Notes: generated from the letters alone by a model not told the origin. Shown: positions 9,091 to 18,033, counted from the first letter of the stretch. The stretch is 64,000 nt of DNA from Desulfatiglans anilini DSM 4660 (GCF_000422285.1 NZ_AULM01000012.1:40469-104468), one strand, 5' to 3'. Program-made: numbers and translations.

Positions 9091-9111
9091 GAACAGGAAC
9101 AAAGGAGGATC

Positions 9112-10965
9112 ATGCAAAAGAATCTCGTCTCGAGACTGGCGCGGGCCATTTGGCCGATGCTCTGTGGAGGGATGCTGCTGACGGGGTGCGCAGGCAGCGG
9201 TTTGCCCATCGATAACAGCGCGTTACCGCCGCAATCCATCGAAGGGGATCTGCGGCCGGGCGGCTACCAGGCCGCAGATTCAGGCGGCACATTCACCCGG
9301 GCCTCCAGCCCTGCGAAAATCCGGGGCGCTGCCCTTGAGCGCGTCGATACTACCTGTTTCTCCGATCAACAACTTCTCGATACCGCCCTCGATTTCTGCC
9401 AGGCATCGAGCGAGTATTGGGAACGGGGCGAACTCGACAAGGCGCTTTCAGGCTTGGACGAGGCCTTCCGGCTGATCCTGCGCGTCGAAGACGACGCCGG
9501 GGAAGAGATCCTTCAGCAGCGCGACGATATCCGCATCACGATCTCGAAGCGCATCGTGGAGATCTATTCGTCGCGGTACACCGCTGCCAACGGACTTCAC
9601 ACCGCCATCCCCATGGTCATGAACGCGCACGTCGAAAAAGAAATCGCCTACCTGACCGCCCCCAACAACCCTTTCTTCATCAATGCCTACCGCCGCTCCG
9701 GCAAATACCGGCCGTTCATCCTGGACAAGCTCAAAGAGGCCGGACTGCCCGAAGAACTCTCCTGGCTGCCTCTGATCGAAAGCGGCTTCAAGGTCAGGGC
9801 CTTTTCACGCGCCCGGGCCCTCGGCCTCTGGCAGTTCATCGCCTCGACCGGCTATAAGTTCGGCCTCGAGAGGGACGAGTGGATCGACGAGCGGATGGAC
9901 CCCGAGAAGGCCACCGATGCCGCCATCGCCTACCTGACGGAACTGCATCGGATCTTCGGGGACTGGACCACGGCCCTGGCCGCTTACAACTGCGGTGAAG
10001 GCGCCGTCCTGCGCCACATCAACAGTCAGCAGATCAACTATCTGGACAACTTCTGGGACCTTTACGAAAAGCTCCCAAGGGAAACAGCGGCCTACGTCCC
10101 GCGCTTTCTGGCCGTACTCCACATCCTGCAAAAGCCCAGCGCGTATGGAATCACCCTGCCCGAGGTCGATCCTGTCGTCCCGATGGAGACCGTGACCATC
10201 GGCAAACAGATCCACCTCAAAGCGGTCGCTGAAGCGATTTCCACGCCCTATGACTCCCTCCTGAGCATGAACCCGGAATTGAGGCAGAACACGACGCCCG
10301 AAAGACCCTACGAGCTCAAGGTGCCCATGGGGAAAGGGGAGGAACTGCTCGCCAAATTGGAAACGCTCCCCGCGTGGTGCCCGCCTGTAACGGTGGCCAA
10401 AGCCCGCACCTCCTCCTCAGCAAGCTCCAGCTATGTGAGGCACCGTGTGCGCAAGGGCGAAACCCTCTCTTCCATCGCGGCACGGTACGGCACATCGGCT
10501 GACAGCATCAAATCCGCCAATCGGCTGAAGAGCAAAAACCGTATTCTCGTTGGATCCACCCTCAAGATCCCGACATCCAGCAGCTATGCGTCCCGGGCCA
10601 ACACCACCGCCAAAGCGGCAACGCCCGCCAAAGTTCAACGAAAGAATTACTTGCAATATACCGTGAAGAGGGGGGATTCGCTTTTCGGGCTCGCCCGGCA
10701 ATACGGTACAACCACCAAAGTGATCCAGTCCATGAATGGCCTGAAGAGCTCCAACCTTCAAATCGGCCAGGTGCTGACCCTGCCCAGGGGAGGCGGTGCG
10801 TTCTCGGGCAGTCAGACCACAAAATACACGGTTATGAGGGGTGACAGCCCCGCGGTGATTGCCCGCAAATACGGCATGAATCTGTCGGAGTTTCTGACGC
10901 TGAACAAATTGTCGCCGCGGAGCACGATCTTCCCGGGGCAAAAGGTGCTCGTAACCATTCAATAA
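9112..10965 (+). CDS. mltD: MltD-like membrane-bound lytic murein transglycosylase with three LysM domains
   Basis: 617 residues with AAAGGAGG 5 nt before the ATG. A lipoprotein signal ends in LLTGC (Cys26), so the protein should be anchored in a membrane facing the periplasm. The SLT domain (about 190-330) has the catalytic Glu in WLPLIESGF, then ALGLWQFIASTGYKFGL and ALAAYNCGEGAV. Three LysM peptidoglycan-binding repeats follow at about 440-485, 515-560 and 571-616, joined by Ser/Ala-rich linkers. It cleaves peptidoglycan glycan strands between MurNAc and GlcNAc, forming 1,6-anhydro ends. It is monocistronic, behind a long leader. Confidence 0.9.
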   Translation: MQKNLVSRLARAIWPMLCGGMLLTGCAGSGLPIDNSALPPQSIEGDLRPGGYQAADSGGTFTRASSPAKIRGAALERVDTTCFSDQQLLDTALDFCQASSEYWERGELDKALSGLDEAFRLILRVEDDAGEEILQQRDDIRITISKRIVEIYSSRYTAANGLHTAIPMVMNAHVEKEIAYLTAPNNPFFINAYRRSGKYRPFILDKLKEAGLPEELSWLPLIESGFKVRAFSRARALGLWQFIASTGYKFGLERDEWIDERMDPEKATDAAIAYLTELHRIFGDWTTALAAYNCGEGAVLRHINSQQINYLDNFWDLYEKLPRETAAYVPRFLAVLHILQKPSAYGITLPEVDPVVPMETVTIGKQIHLKAVAEAISTPYDSLLSMNPELRQNTTPERPYELKVPMGKGEELLAKLETLPAWCPPVTVAKARTSSSASSSYVRHRVRKGETLSSIAARYGTSADSIKSANRLKSKNRILVGSTLKIPTSSSYASRANTTAKAATPAKVQRKNYLQYTVKRGDSLFGLARQYGTTTKVIQSMNGLKSSNLQIGQVLTLPRGGGAFSGSQTTKYTVMRGDSPAVIARKYGMNLSEFLTLNKLSPRSTIFPGQKVLVTIQ

Positions 10966-11035
10966 AACGCAGGCGTGGCGGCCCCCGGCCCTTCTGCGCG
11001 GGTCGCCGGCGTCCGGTTTCGACGCCTTGACCTTT

Positions 11036-11734
11036 TCAGGCCGGAGAATGGAAAGGGGGCGAACCGGTGATGGCAGACACCTCACGGGACGAAACCCGGC
11101 GCCGCAGGGAAGCGGCGTCGTCTTGCACAATGTTCAGAAGCTCCCTCAGTTCACCGATCACGTAGTCGGGCTCCGGATCTCCCGGCTGCATCACTTCTGA
11201 AGGTTGGGCGCTCAGGAGGACGGAGAGAGCGCCCGCCCGAGCCCCTGCCATGACATCGAAGCGGAAGTCCCCGACCATCACCATTTGATGGGGTGGAAAC
11301 CCCATCGCCTCGGCCGCCTTCAGGACCCCTTCAGGGTGAGGCTTCGGCCGCGCGTCATCCCTCGTAATCACCACTGAAAAGTCCTCCAAGGAAATCGGCC
11401 TGAGGTTTCCGAAGGCGAGCCGGAGCGATCGGGCGCTGTTGCGCGTGAGAATCCCCAATGACAGCGCCTTCGCCTTGAGCTGCAAGAGGCACTCCTGCGC
11501 CCCCGCGTTGGGCAGCGACCGCAGCGCCGCCTCTTGCTCCCACCGTTCCAGGACGTCTGAAAAGATCCGCCGTTCCCCGTCCGGTAATCCTTCGAGATAT
11601 TCGAGGATCGGCACGTCAACCGGACAACGGATCTCCTCCTTGATCGCCCGGAAGTCGAGTGCTCCCGGTCGCGTCAATGTCCCGTCGAAATCGAAAAGTA
11701 CGCCCCTGATGGCCATGCTCATCGCTTCACCCAT
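11036..11734 (-). CDS. HAD-superfamily hydrolase, phosphoglycolate phosphatase-like
   Basis: 232 residues. HAD motif I GVLFDFDGTLT, motif II ILTRNSARS, the lysine in DDARPKPHPEG and motif III MVGDFRFDVMAGARAGA are all intact, and a helical cap lies between motifs I and II. These are the features of the Gph/PGMB-type phosphatases; the substrate cannot be told. The start overlaps the end of the NRDE gene by 8 nt, so the two are translationally coupled. An internal ATG (MAIRGV) is a possible alternative start. Confidence 0.8.
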   Translation of the reverse strand: MGEAMSMAIRGVLFDFDGTLTRPGALDFRAIKEEIRCPVDVPILEYLEGLPDGERRIFSDVLERWEQEAALRSLPNAGAQECLLQLKAKALSLGILTRNSARSLRLAFGNLRPISLEDFSVVITRDDARPKPHPEGVLKAAEAMGFPPHQMVMVGDFRFDVMAGARAGALSVLLSAQPSEVMQPGDPEPDYVIGELRELLNIVQDDAASLRRRVSSREVSAITGSPPFHSPA

Positions 11735-12539
11735 GGAGCCCGTCCTCCGCCGCAGCGGCCGCCCGGTCCATCCTGAATACGTGCCGGACCATATGCCCGT
11801 TCAACGCCTGGTCCGGAGCGTACGTCTTCTCGGCAAAATGGGCCTCGCCGTCGGCTCTCACGAGCAGGACCATGGACGAACGGGTCCCGTAATCCGGGCT
11901 CTCGATAAAAATAGAGGAAAGGATCCGCTCCCACTCACGGCCGACCCCGGTCTCCGGCAGGTCCTCGTCCCGGGCTGTCTGCCGGTCAGACAAAATTTCG
12001 AGAAGCCCCTCGATCAGATCCTCCTGCCGCCGGCAGCGTGCCATCGCATCCGCCAGGCGTTCTTTGCCCAGCACCACCTTCCGCCACGGGGTATCCAGCA
12101 GCCGGTTGGAGACCCCGTAGACACCCGGGCCGAGCGCCACAGGGTCGCTCCCCCGGTTGGAATACCAGTAGAGCTTTTCCAAATCGCCCAGCACCAGGTT
12201 GAACCCGTTGTATTCTGGAGCCCTGGCCCCAAGTCTTTCGAGAAAAGCGTCAACGGGGGCGTCCTTCCGCAGAAAGTCCGTGATGAGACATCCTCTTGAC
12301 GGGGCATGTTCGTTGTGGGAAGCCGGATCCCGGTAATTGGTGATCCCGGCGATCCGCCCCCGGCGCGTGACGCCGAACCACGTCCCGCCGGCCCGCAGAT
12401 CCCTCCCCGCCAGAAGGTCCGGCTCATCCTCCCAGAAGGAGGCCGGGGCGGTCGGCCGTTCGTAATATTCATCCCGGTTGGCGGCGAGCACCAGCCGATA
12501 GACCGGATGCACGCGCCAGGCGAAAAGGATCAGACACAT
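11727..12539 (-). CDS. NRDE family protein (TANGO2-like)
   Basis: 270 residues with the diagnostic N-terminus MCLILFAWRVHPVYRLVLAANRDE, Cys2 in the position expected for an N-terminal-nucleophile fold, and the family blocks LAGRDLRAGGTWFGV, ITNYRDP and YGVSNRLLDTPW. Relatives include human TANGO2, linked to haem and lipid handling; the bacterial role is not settled. It is the first gene of a two-gene operon with the HAD phosphatase. The ATG gives Cys at position 2, which supports this start. Confidence 0.85.
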   Translation of the reverse strand: MCLILFAWRVHPVYRLVLAANRDEYYERPTAPASFWEDEPDLLAGRDLRAGGTWFGVTRRGRIAGITNYRDPASHNEHAPSRGCLITDFLRKDAPVDAFLERLGARAPEYNGFNLVLGDLEKLYWYSNRGSDPVALGPGVYGVSNRLLDTPWRKVVLGKERLADAMARCRRQEDLIEGLLEILSDRQTARDEDLPETGVGREWERILSSIFIESPDYGTRSSMVLLVRADGEAHFAEKTYAPDQALNGHMVRHVFRMDRAAAAAEDGLHG

Positions 12540-12783
12540 CGGTTCGAATTCACCCTGAGAAGAGCCGGTCGGGAAAGACCGGGCAGTTGACGGGAAGGCG
12601 CAGGGTTCGCGGGCTCCCGCGCCCGCCGCAGGAGGCCCCGGACTGCACCGACGGTGAGTTTAACAGAGATCGATCTGAATCATGAACATTTTTATTCCGG
12701 CAGGAAGCCTGGCAGCGGATCACGCAGGAAAACCGCGCTGCAGCGCGGAGCCGCCGCCGAAGCGCCAACCGGAGAAAACAGCG

Positions 12784-12838
12784 GAGGCCGAGGGGCCCCG
12801 GGATCCGTAAGGACCCAGCGCCCCTCGACCTCTTTTTT
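12784..12838 (-). terminator. Rho-independent terminator of cooS
   Basis: Near-perfect arms GAGGCCGAGGGGC and GCCCCTCGACCTC close a GC-rich hairpin 25 nt past the cooS stop. One side is flanked by T6 on the forward strand and the other by a weaker T-run on the reverse strand. The rest of the 12540-12862 gap shows nothing else. Confidence 0.7.
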
Positions 12839-12862
12839 CAACCCATCACAGGGCAGCAGTGA

Positions 12863-14836
12863 TTACGCCGCTTCCAGATCACGCCGTGAAGCCATATCCA
12901 TGAGCACACGCTCGCGCGATTTGTCGATGCCAAGCGCCTTGCGCTTCGCATCGATGTGAGCGACCATCATGCGCGCCATCTCGTAGGGATCCGGTGTGAA
13001 GCCCCATGTCCCGAAGCCCATGTCCGCCAGGCCCTCGAAGAGGAGCTTGTGGAACTTGGTCCCTTCGACGATCGGGAAGGTCACACCGAAGACCGTGTAG
13101 ACCCCGGAGGCCACAAAGTAGTGCCCGATCGAGATGGCCTTTTCGCTCATCCACTCGGGAGCGGCGCCGGCCACCGGCAGATCGGCGATGGATTCCCCCA
13201 GTCCGCCGACCCGGACCATTTCCGCGCACGCAATCAGGATCCGGCTGTTGTCGACACAGGACCCCAGTCCGAGGACCGGCGGCATCCCCACGGTCTCGCA
13301 GACCTCGCGCAGACCCGCACCGGCCAGATGGGCCGCCTCGGGGGTGTACAGACCCGCTTTGGCGAGGGCGATCTGGGAACAGCCCGTCTGCACCACCAAA
13401 ACGTCCCGTTTGATCAACTCCTTGACGAGTTCGACGTGGACCCAGTCCTGCTTGACCCGCGGGTTCGTGCAGCCGACGACGCCGGCCACACCGCGGATCC
13501 GCCCGTTGATGATGTTGTCGTTCAGCGGGGTGTAGGAAGACCGGAAGCTCCCGCCAAGCATATAGTTGATGTATTCGTGCGAGAACCCGTGGACCCCGAG
13601 GTTCCGGATCTGCGGGATCTCGATCGGGAGTTTGCGGTTCTTGAAGCGCACGATCGCGCGTTCGACGATGGCATCGGTGCACTCACGCGGCGCATGCTCT
13701 TCGAACTGAATGTGCTCCACCCCCTCGATGTGGCAGCGCGGATTGGTGGTAAACAAGTTCGTCCCATAGCACTCCGCCACCTTCGCCAACCCCTGCTTGA
13801 TGCACTGGACATCGACGCCCATCGCATCGACGGCCCCGGTGATCAGGATCGCCTCCGTCGACATGAAGTTGCCGGCATGCGGAATACCGTGCCGCGAGAG
13901 CATCTCGGCCCCGGAGCAGCACATACCGACCAGGTTGATCCCCTTGGCTCCGGCATCCTTGGCCGCCTGGATCAGAGAGGGATCGTTGACCGAATCCAGC
14001 ATGGACTCGAACAGGTTCGGCTCATGGCCATGGATAATGACGTTGACCTCGTCCTCTTTGAGGCAGCCCATGTTGACCTCGGCGCGGACGGGGACCGGCG
14101 TTCCGAACAGGATGTCGGAGATCTCGGTGGCCACCATGGACCCGCCCCACCCATCCGAAAGGGCCGTACGGCTGCACTGCTTGGTGATGTTTTCATAATG
14201 CTGATCCACGCCCATGTGGGTCCGGTGCATCAACTCCATGATCTCGCGCATCGCACCGCGCGGAACCACGCCGTGCTTGCGCCAGGTCTCCAGGGTCTTC
14301 TCGGGGACGCGTTTCGCAAACGGGATTTCGCCTTCCACCTGGGTATAGGTGCGCTCGAGTTCATGATACAGGTCCATGGCCATCTCCTCGGGCGTGCGCC
14401 CCTCGACCTCGATCCCGATCTCGCGGCAGACCTCCTCGAGCTTGATGGTGTCCTTGATCCGGTATTCTTTGATGTGGCCGTTCACCACCTCGCGAAAAAG
14501 GTCCAGCATGCTCATTCCGTGGTCGGTGTGGGCCGCTGCGCCGCTCGCCACCATGCGGGCGAAGTTACGGGCCTGGATCGTGTCGATCGTCGCACCGCAT
14601 ACGCCGACCTTGCCATAGGGATCCTTGGCGTTGAGCCGGCAGGGCCCCATGGAGCAGTGCTTGCAGCAGGCGGAATCCGCCCCGATCGGGCATGCCTTCA
14701 TCGTCGCCGCGCGGTGGAAAGCCGTCTCCACGCCGTCTTTTTCCGCCTTCCTGAGCATCTGCGCGGTCGCATCACACATCGTCGTCTCTTTGATGTTCAA
14801 CTGCACGAGTTCATCCTTCTTCTTTTCCTTTTCCAT
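12863..14836 (-). CDS. cooS: Anaerobic Ni-Fe carbon monoxide dehydrogenase catalytic subunit CooS
   Basis: 657 residues from MEKEKKKDELVQLNIKE, chosen because AAGGAGG precedes it by about 8 nt. The N-terminal cysteine set (CPIGADSACCKHCSMGPCRL) binds the B- and D-type [4Fe-4S] clusters; HGHEPNLFESML, GMCCSGAEML, GVVGCTNPR, TGCSQIALAKAGL and GLGSCVDNSRI provide C-cluster ligands and proton-relay residues. It interconverts CO and CO2 in the cytoplasm. No acetyl-CoA synthase, CooF, CooC or hydrogenase gene is next to it, so this is a solitary CODH. A palindrome (14876-14890) lies in its AT-rich promoter region. Confidence 0.95.
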   Translation of the reverse strand: MEKEKKKDELVQLNIKETTMCDATAQMLRKAEKDGVETAFHRAATMKACPIGADSACCKHCSMGPCRLNAKDPYGKVGVCGATIDTIQARNFARMVASGAAAHTDHGMSMLDLFREVVNGHIKEYRIKDTIKLEEVCREIGIEVEGRTPEEMAMDLYHELERTYTQVEGEIPFAKRVPEKTLETWRKHGVVPRGAMREIMELMHRTHMGVDQHYENITKQCSRTALSDGWGGSMVATEISDILFGTPVPVRAEVNMGCLKEDEVNVIIHGHEPNLFESMLDSVNDPSLIQAAKDAGAKGINLVGMCCSGAEMLSRHGIPHAGNFMSTEAILITGAVDAMGVDVQCIKQGLAKVAECYGTNLFTTNPRCHIEGVEHIQFEEHAPRECTDAIVERAIVRFKNRKLPIEIPQIRNLGVHGFSHEYINYMLGGSFRSSYTPLNDNIINGRIRGVAGVVGCTNPRVKQDWVHVELVKELIKRDVLVVQTGCSQIALAKAGLYTPEAAHLAGAGLREVCETVGMPPVLGLGSCVDNSRILIACAEMVRVGGLGESIADLPVAGAAPEWMSEKAISIGHYFVASGVYTVFGVTFPIVEGTKFHKLLFEGLADMGFGTWGFTPDPYEMARMMVAHIDAKRKALGIDKSRERVLMDMASRRDLEAA

Positions 14837-14875
14837 CAGAGATCCTCCTTCTTGGATTATGTTAGCCTTCATGAC

Positions 14876-14890
14876 TAGTAACTATTACTA
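14876..14890 (-). promoter_or_regulatory. Palindromic operator candidate upstream of cooS
   Basis: TAGTAA-CTA-TTACTA, a perfect 6-3-6 inverted repeat, 40 nt before the cooS start in an otherwise GC-rich sequence. The surroundings (TTTATAAATG, TAGCTAATAG) are AT-rich, as a promoter would be. The binding protein is unknown. Confidence 0.4.
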
Positions 14891-14902
14891 TTAGCTAAAC
14901 AT

Positions 14903-15121
14903 TTATAAAGCACGTTTCCAAACCGCCAGCAATCCTCCCTTGCCAAACAGAAGCTGGACCAATTCCCAGCCGTCAGCGCCTTTCTCATTCAACATGGCGG
15001 ACAAAGCTGTCGTCTGGGAGTCCGAAACATCTTCCAAACGGCATTCTCCCTTCTCAGAACAAAAATAGATCACACGGTTGAAATCGGATTCCGCATGACG
15101 GGTGATACGGTATTCAAACAT
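14903..15121 (-). CDS. DUF4177-like small protein
   Basis: 72 residues from MFEYRITRHAESDFNRVIYF, with AAGGAAAGGGA upstream. The ending LNEKGADGWELVQLLFGKGGLLAVWKRAL resembles the small DUF4177 fold, in which G-x-E-L-V is followed by a hydrophobic strand and a terminal W-K-R. The function is not known. It lies just upstream of cooS on the same strand, with 66 nt between its stop and the cooS start, so it may share the transcript, although the palindrome before cooS sits in that gap. Confidence 0.55.
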   Translation of the reverse strand: MFEYRITRHAESDFNRVIYFCSEKGECRLEDVSDSQTTALSAMLNEKGADGWELVQLLFGKGGLLAVWKRAL

Positions 15122-15477
15122 CAGTTCCCTTTCCTTGTCTATCGGTGACACATGAGATTTCATCAGAGCATGATCTGCTTGGCCAATCTCTGCGCCAACA
15201 TACAATCGACTCTCGCGTGGACGTCCCCTAAAAAAACACGGCCGGAACAGCGGATCTCCTTCCTCGAAGAAGATCCGCGCTCTGATCTCATTCCTTTTCG
15301 GTCTGCAAAAAGCATTTCGCGAAATCTTTTTCCCCGCCACACCCGGGCGCTTAACGTATGTCGATCCAACTCATCCGACAAGGATTTCTTCTCCTGCCTC
15401 GTTCCCATCCGGAAATGATTTTCCGGTAGAACCCAGTTTCCAATCCGGAGATGAGGATTTCGGGCCCATTTCTTCGA
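15122..15477 (-). repeat. Gap with decayed repeat fragments
   Basis: No gene seen. About 15152-15215 carries a degraded reverse-orientation copy (GATCTGCTTGGCCAATCTCT and following). About 15408-15465 carries two repeat ends (ATCCGGAAATGATTTTCCGG and CCAATCCGGAGATGAGGATT) without the core. Confidence 0.6.
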
Positions 15478-15918
15478 TCAGCCCGCCGAGAGCTTCTGCC
15501 CGACCTCGCGGCCGTAGTCCTGAGCCATCTTGGTCCCGCCGCCAAGGCTTGCGGACTTGAGGCGCAGCGCTGCGCCAACCATGTTCATTTTGAAGATATT
15601 CTTCATGGTGTCGAAGATGCGGTCCGGGGCCTCACCGCTCCAACCGAAGGCGCCGAACGACGCTCCGGCCTTGCCCGCCAGCCCGGCCTTTTCAGCAAGG
15701 AAGAGCAGCGTTTTCATGCCCTGCATCATCTCCCCATGGTAGGTGGCCGAACCGAATACGTAGGCATCATACCCCCCCAGATCGCCTTCCTTCTTGATCT
15801 GGGTCACATTGACCACATTCGCCTCGTGCCCGGAAAAACGAATTCCTTCTGCGATCAGTTCCGCGATGTTTTTGGTCTCGTTGGTTCTGGTGGCATAAAC
15901 GACCAAGGCCTTTCCCAT
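15478..15918 (-). CDS. Flavodoxin
   Basis: 146 residues from MGKALVVYATRTNETKNIAELIAEG; TGGAGG sits 9 nt upstream. The phosphate loop ATRTNETKNIA matches the flavodoxin T-x-T-x-x-T pattern. The second FMN loop is FGSATYHGEMMQG and the third GAFGWSGEAPDRIF, the type seen in flavodiiron-like and A-type flavoprotein modules. It probably carries electrons in the cytoplasm. Last gene of the oxidative-stress island, downstream of a zinc-ribbon protein by 49 nt, which suggests service as electron donor for peroxide or superoxide reduction, an inference from position. Confidence 0.85.
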   Translation of the reverse strand: MGKALVVYATRTNETKNIAELIAEGIRFSGHEANVVNVTQIKKEGDLGGYDAYVFGSATYHGEMMQGMKTLLFLAEKAGLAGKAGASFGAFGWSGEAPDRIFDTMKNIFKMNMVGAALRLKSASLGGGTKMAQDYGREVGQKLSAG

Positions 15919-15967
15919 GCGTGCAACCTCCAGGCGGCACGGTTGAGACCGCCCGCTTCCCACAGGT

Positions 15968-16150
15968 TCATTCGACTTCTTCGATCTCGACCTTGCCTTT
16001 CAGCTTCGCTCCGCAATGCGGGCAGAGGATCTCGACCTCCTCCTCATTGCCGATAAACTTCTCCCGCAGTTTTTCAGGGCCGAGAAAGGTAACATCCCCG
16101 CAGGCACAAGCAGGGCACTCCGCCCGCACCCGGTACTTTTTCTCCGACAT
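15968..16150 (-). CDS. Small zinc-ribbon protein
   Basis: 60 residues from MSEKKYRVRAECPACACGDV, with GAGGAGG upstream. Cysteines at 12, 15, 17, 43 and 46 make two knuckles (CPAC, CPHC), as in rubredoxin-like or zinc-ribbon folds. The C-terminus is acidic. No function is known. It lies between flavodoxin and the rubredoxin-like peptide, so a redox or metal role is plausible. Confidence 0.6.
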   Translation of the reverse strand: MSEKKYRVRAECPACACGDVTFLGPEKLREKFIGNEEEVEILCPHCGAKLKGKVEIEEVE

Positions 16151-16289
16151 GTCCCGCTCCTCCTCTTCCGTAAAGGGTAAACCGAAATGATGCCCCGCCA
16201 TCCAGCGGTGAATTCTCTTGCCCGCGCAGCCCTCCGGTCCGAAAACAAAGCTCTTTCATCCGCCGCTTCGCGATCTGAATTCTACCATT

Positions 16290-16430
16290 TCCCGGAAGGG
16301 CCCGGTTTCTTCGCGTGTTGCGGGTGCTCACTCCCGCCCCCGCGAGGCGGCGGGTCCCGACAGGGCCGCTGCCAAAGAAACCAGGCGCTTACGCGCTGCG
16401 CATCTGCAGGAGGCCCTTGCCTAGTCGAAC
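16290..16430 (+). repeat. Decayed 52-bp unit joined to palindromic-repeat fragment
   Basis: CGGTTTCTTCGCGTGTTGCG...GGCGGGTCCCGA is a single degraded 52-bp unit (about 16305-16360). It is followed by AAAGAAACCAGGCGCTTACG and CATCTGCAGG, the middle of the palindromic repeat. The 16151-16479 gap holds no gene. Confidence 0.6.
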
Positions 16431-16479
16431 ACGCCGCCAAACGCAGCGGTGCGCCCCAGGAGCCGCTGGCGCATGGAGG

Positions 16480-16635
16480 CTATTTCAACCTGGGATCGCT
16501 GCCCGTCTGCCCGCAGTCAGGGATATAGCAGGAGACGTCCACGAACTCGCACTTCTTCTTGCACATAGGACACGTCTCGGGCGGCGTCTCCGCCTTCACC
16601 GTATAACCGCATTCCTTGCATTTCCAATCGCCCAT
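16480..16635 (-). CDS. Rubredoxin-like small iron-binding protein
   Basis: 51 residues: [20 protein letters not shown], then [20 protein letters not shown] and [11 protein letters not shown]. Cys6, 9, 22 and 25 make a rubredoxin knuckle pair; Cys29, 36 and 41 add a conserved tail ([14 protein letters not shown]) that I recognise from small rubredoxin-type proteins of archaea and anaerobic bacteria. GGGAGG lies just upstream of the ATG. It is encoded 123 nt after desulfoferrodoxin on the same strand, so it probably belongs to the oxygen-defence electron chain. It is shorter than ordinary rubredoxin. Confidence 0.75.
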   Translation of the reverse strand: MGDWKCKECGYTVKAETPPETCPMCKKKCEFVDVSCYIPDCGQTGSDPRLK

Positions 16636-16758
16636 ATCCGCCTCCCTTCTCATCATCCGCCGCAGATCGCCGCGCTCCTCGCAGCGCTCGGCTGGATCCT
16701 TCCAAAACCCGGTTGGACCCTGGCAACCATTCGGACGGGGGCACCATTCCCCGCCTGC

Positions 16759-17136
16759 TTAGGCCTTCCAAAGACCGTGAAGATTGCAGTACTCCCTGGC
16801 TACAATGGATGCCGCATCGATCTTGAAGACAGCCTCCGGTGCGGCTCCGGGCTCCAGGAACTGCCGATAGGCCTTGCCGTCCGCGATGACCTCTACCCAC
16901 TGGATGTAATGCTTCTCCTCCATCGGATGCGGCACGCTGCCGACCTTGACCTTGAAGCCGCCGTCAGGGAGCTTCTCGATGACCGGAACATGCTTTTCCT
17001 TCGCCGCATCGACCGTGTTTTCCTTGAAGAGCTTCATCGGCTGTCCACAGCAGACCAGTTCCCCCGCTCCGCCAAAAAGAACTTCGACAATATTGCCGCA
17101 CACATCACATTTATAGATTTCAAGCTTCTGAGCCAT
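16759..17136 (-). CDS. dfx: Desulfoferrodoxin (2Fe superoxide reductase)
   Basis: 125 residues, the full family length. The N-terminal desulforedoxin domain binds iron through Cys10, 13, 29 and 30 (CDVC...CC). The catalytic centre II ligands are His49 (EKHVP), His70, His76, Cys117 and His120 (EYCNLHGLW), that is, four histidines and one cysteine. It reduces superoxide to peroxide in the cytoplasm without releasing oxygen. AGGAGG precedes the ATG. Its neighbours are peroxidase and rubredoxin genes that supply electrons and remove the peroxide. Confidence 0.95.
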   Translation of the reverse strand: MAQKLEIYKCDVCGNIVEVLFGGAGELVCCGQPMKLFKENTVDAAKEKHVPVIEKLPDGGFKVKVGSVPHPMEEKHYIQWVEVIADGKAYRQFLEPGAAPEAVFKIDAASIVAREYCNLHGLWKA

Positions 17137-17296
17137 CGGTATTCCTCCTTTTCAATGGATGGTTGTCGTTTACCGTTCTACAACGGCTATTCCAGACTTG
17201 CGTATGGTTCGATCTTTGAAGATTGCACGAGGTGGCTCCCAGGCCGATTCGAGCGCGTCGGGGATTCCCAGAAGCCCCCGATCTTCCGGTTCGGAT

Positions 17297-17815
17297 TCAA
17301 TTTGCGAGGGCGCGCACCGCCGCAAGAACCGCCTCGTAATCCGGCTCATGCGTCAATTCTTTTACGGTTTGCACGTAACGGACCACCCCGCTCTGGTCCA
17401 CCACGAAGACCATCCTGGCCAGGAGCCGCAGCTCTTTGATCAAAGCCCCGTAAGCCTTGCCGAACTCCGCGTCTCGGTAATCGGAAAGCGTAACGACCCG
17501 ATCCACGCCCGCCGCTCCACACCATCTCTTCTGGGCGAAAGGAAGATCCATGCTGATCGTCAGAATCACCACGTCATCCGAGAGCCGGCCCGCCTCGTCA
17601 TTGAAGCGCCTGGTCTCCATATCGCACACCGGCGTATCCAACGACGGCACAGCCGATATAACGACGATCTTTCCGGAATAGGACGAAAAACGCACCGGTT
17701 GGAGATCGTTGTCCATAACGACAAAGTCGGGCGCCTGGTCACCGGCTTTGACCTCCCCGCCGAGCAAAGTCAGCGGGTTTCCCTTCATGGTAACAACTCC
17801 GCTACGCTCTTCCAT
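17297..17815 (-). CDS. tpx: Thiol peroxidase (Tpx-type peroxiredoxin)
   Basis: 172 residues. The peroxidatic cysteine sits in the Tpx signature PSLDTPVCDMETRRFN and the resolving cysteine in FAQKRWCGAAGV about 34 residues later, as in atypical two-Cys Tpx enzymes. APDFVV and the C-terminal thioredoxin-fold strands are intact. AAAGGAGG lies upstream. It reduces hydroperoxides with thioredoxin-like donors. It stands between perR and dfx, a logical place for the enzyme that consumes the peroxide made by superoxide reductase. Confidence 0.93.
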   Translation of the reverse strand: MEERSGVVTMKGNPLTLLGGEVKAGDQAPDFVVMDNDLQPVRFSSYSGKIVVISAVPSLDTPVCDMETRRFNDEAGRLSDDVVILTISMDLPFAQKRWCGAAGVDRVVTLSDYRDAEFGKAYGALIKELRLLARMVFVVDQSGVVRYVQTVKELTHEPDYEAVLAAVRALAN

Positions 17816-18033
17816 ATCTCCTCCTTTCTCATTCCTGTTCTATCATCCTGCAAGAGGCCTTCGGTCTTTCGCGCTCAGCCATCCACCCCGTTCACGAGGC
17901 CGGCGACCGGCAACGGCCTTTCACAGGGCCGCTGACCAGCAGCAGCCACCGCAAGAGTGCAGGGATCCATCCCTGGAACACCTCTCTCCGATCCGATTGA
18001 GCCGTACGCCGTTTCAGGCCGGAGAGCGCCTGC

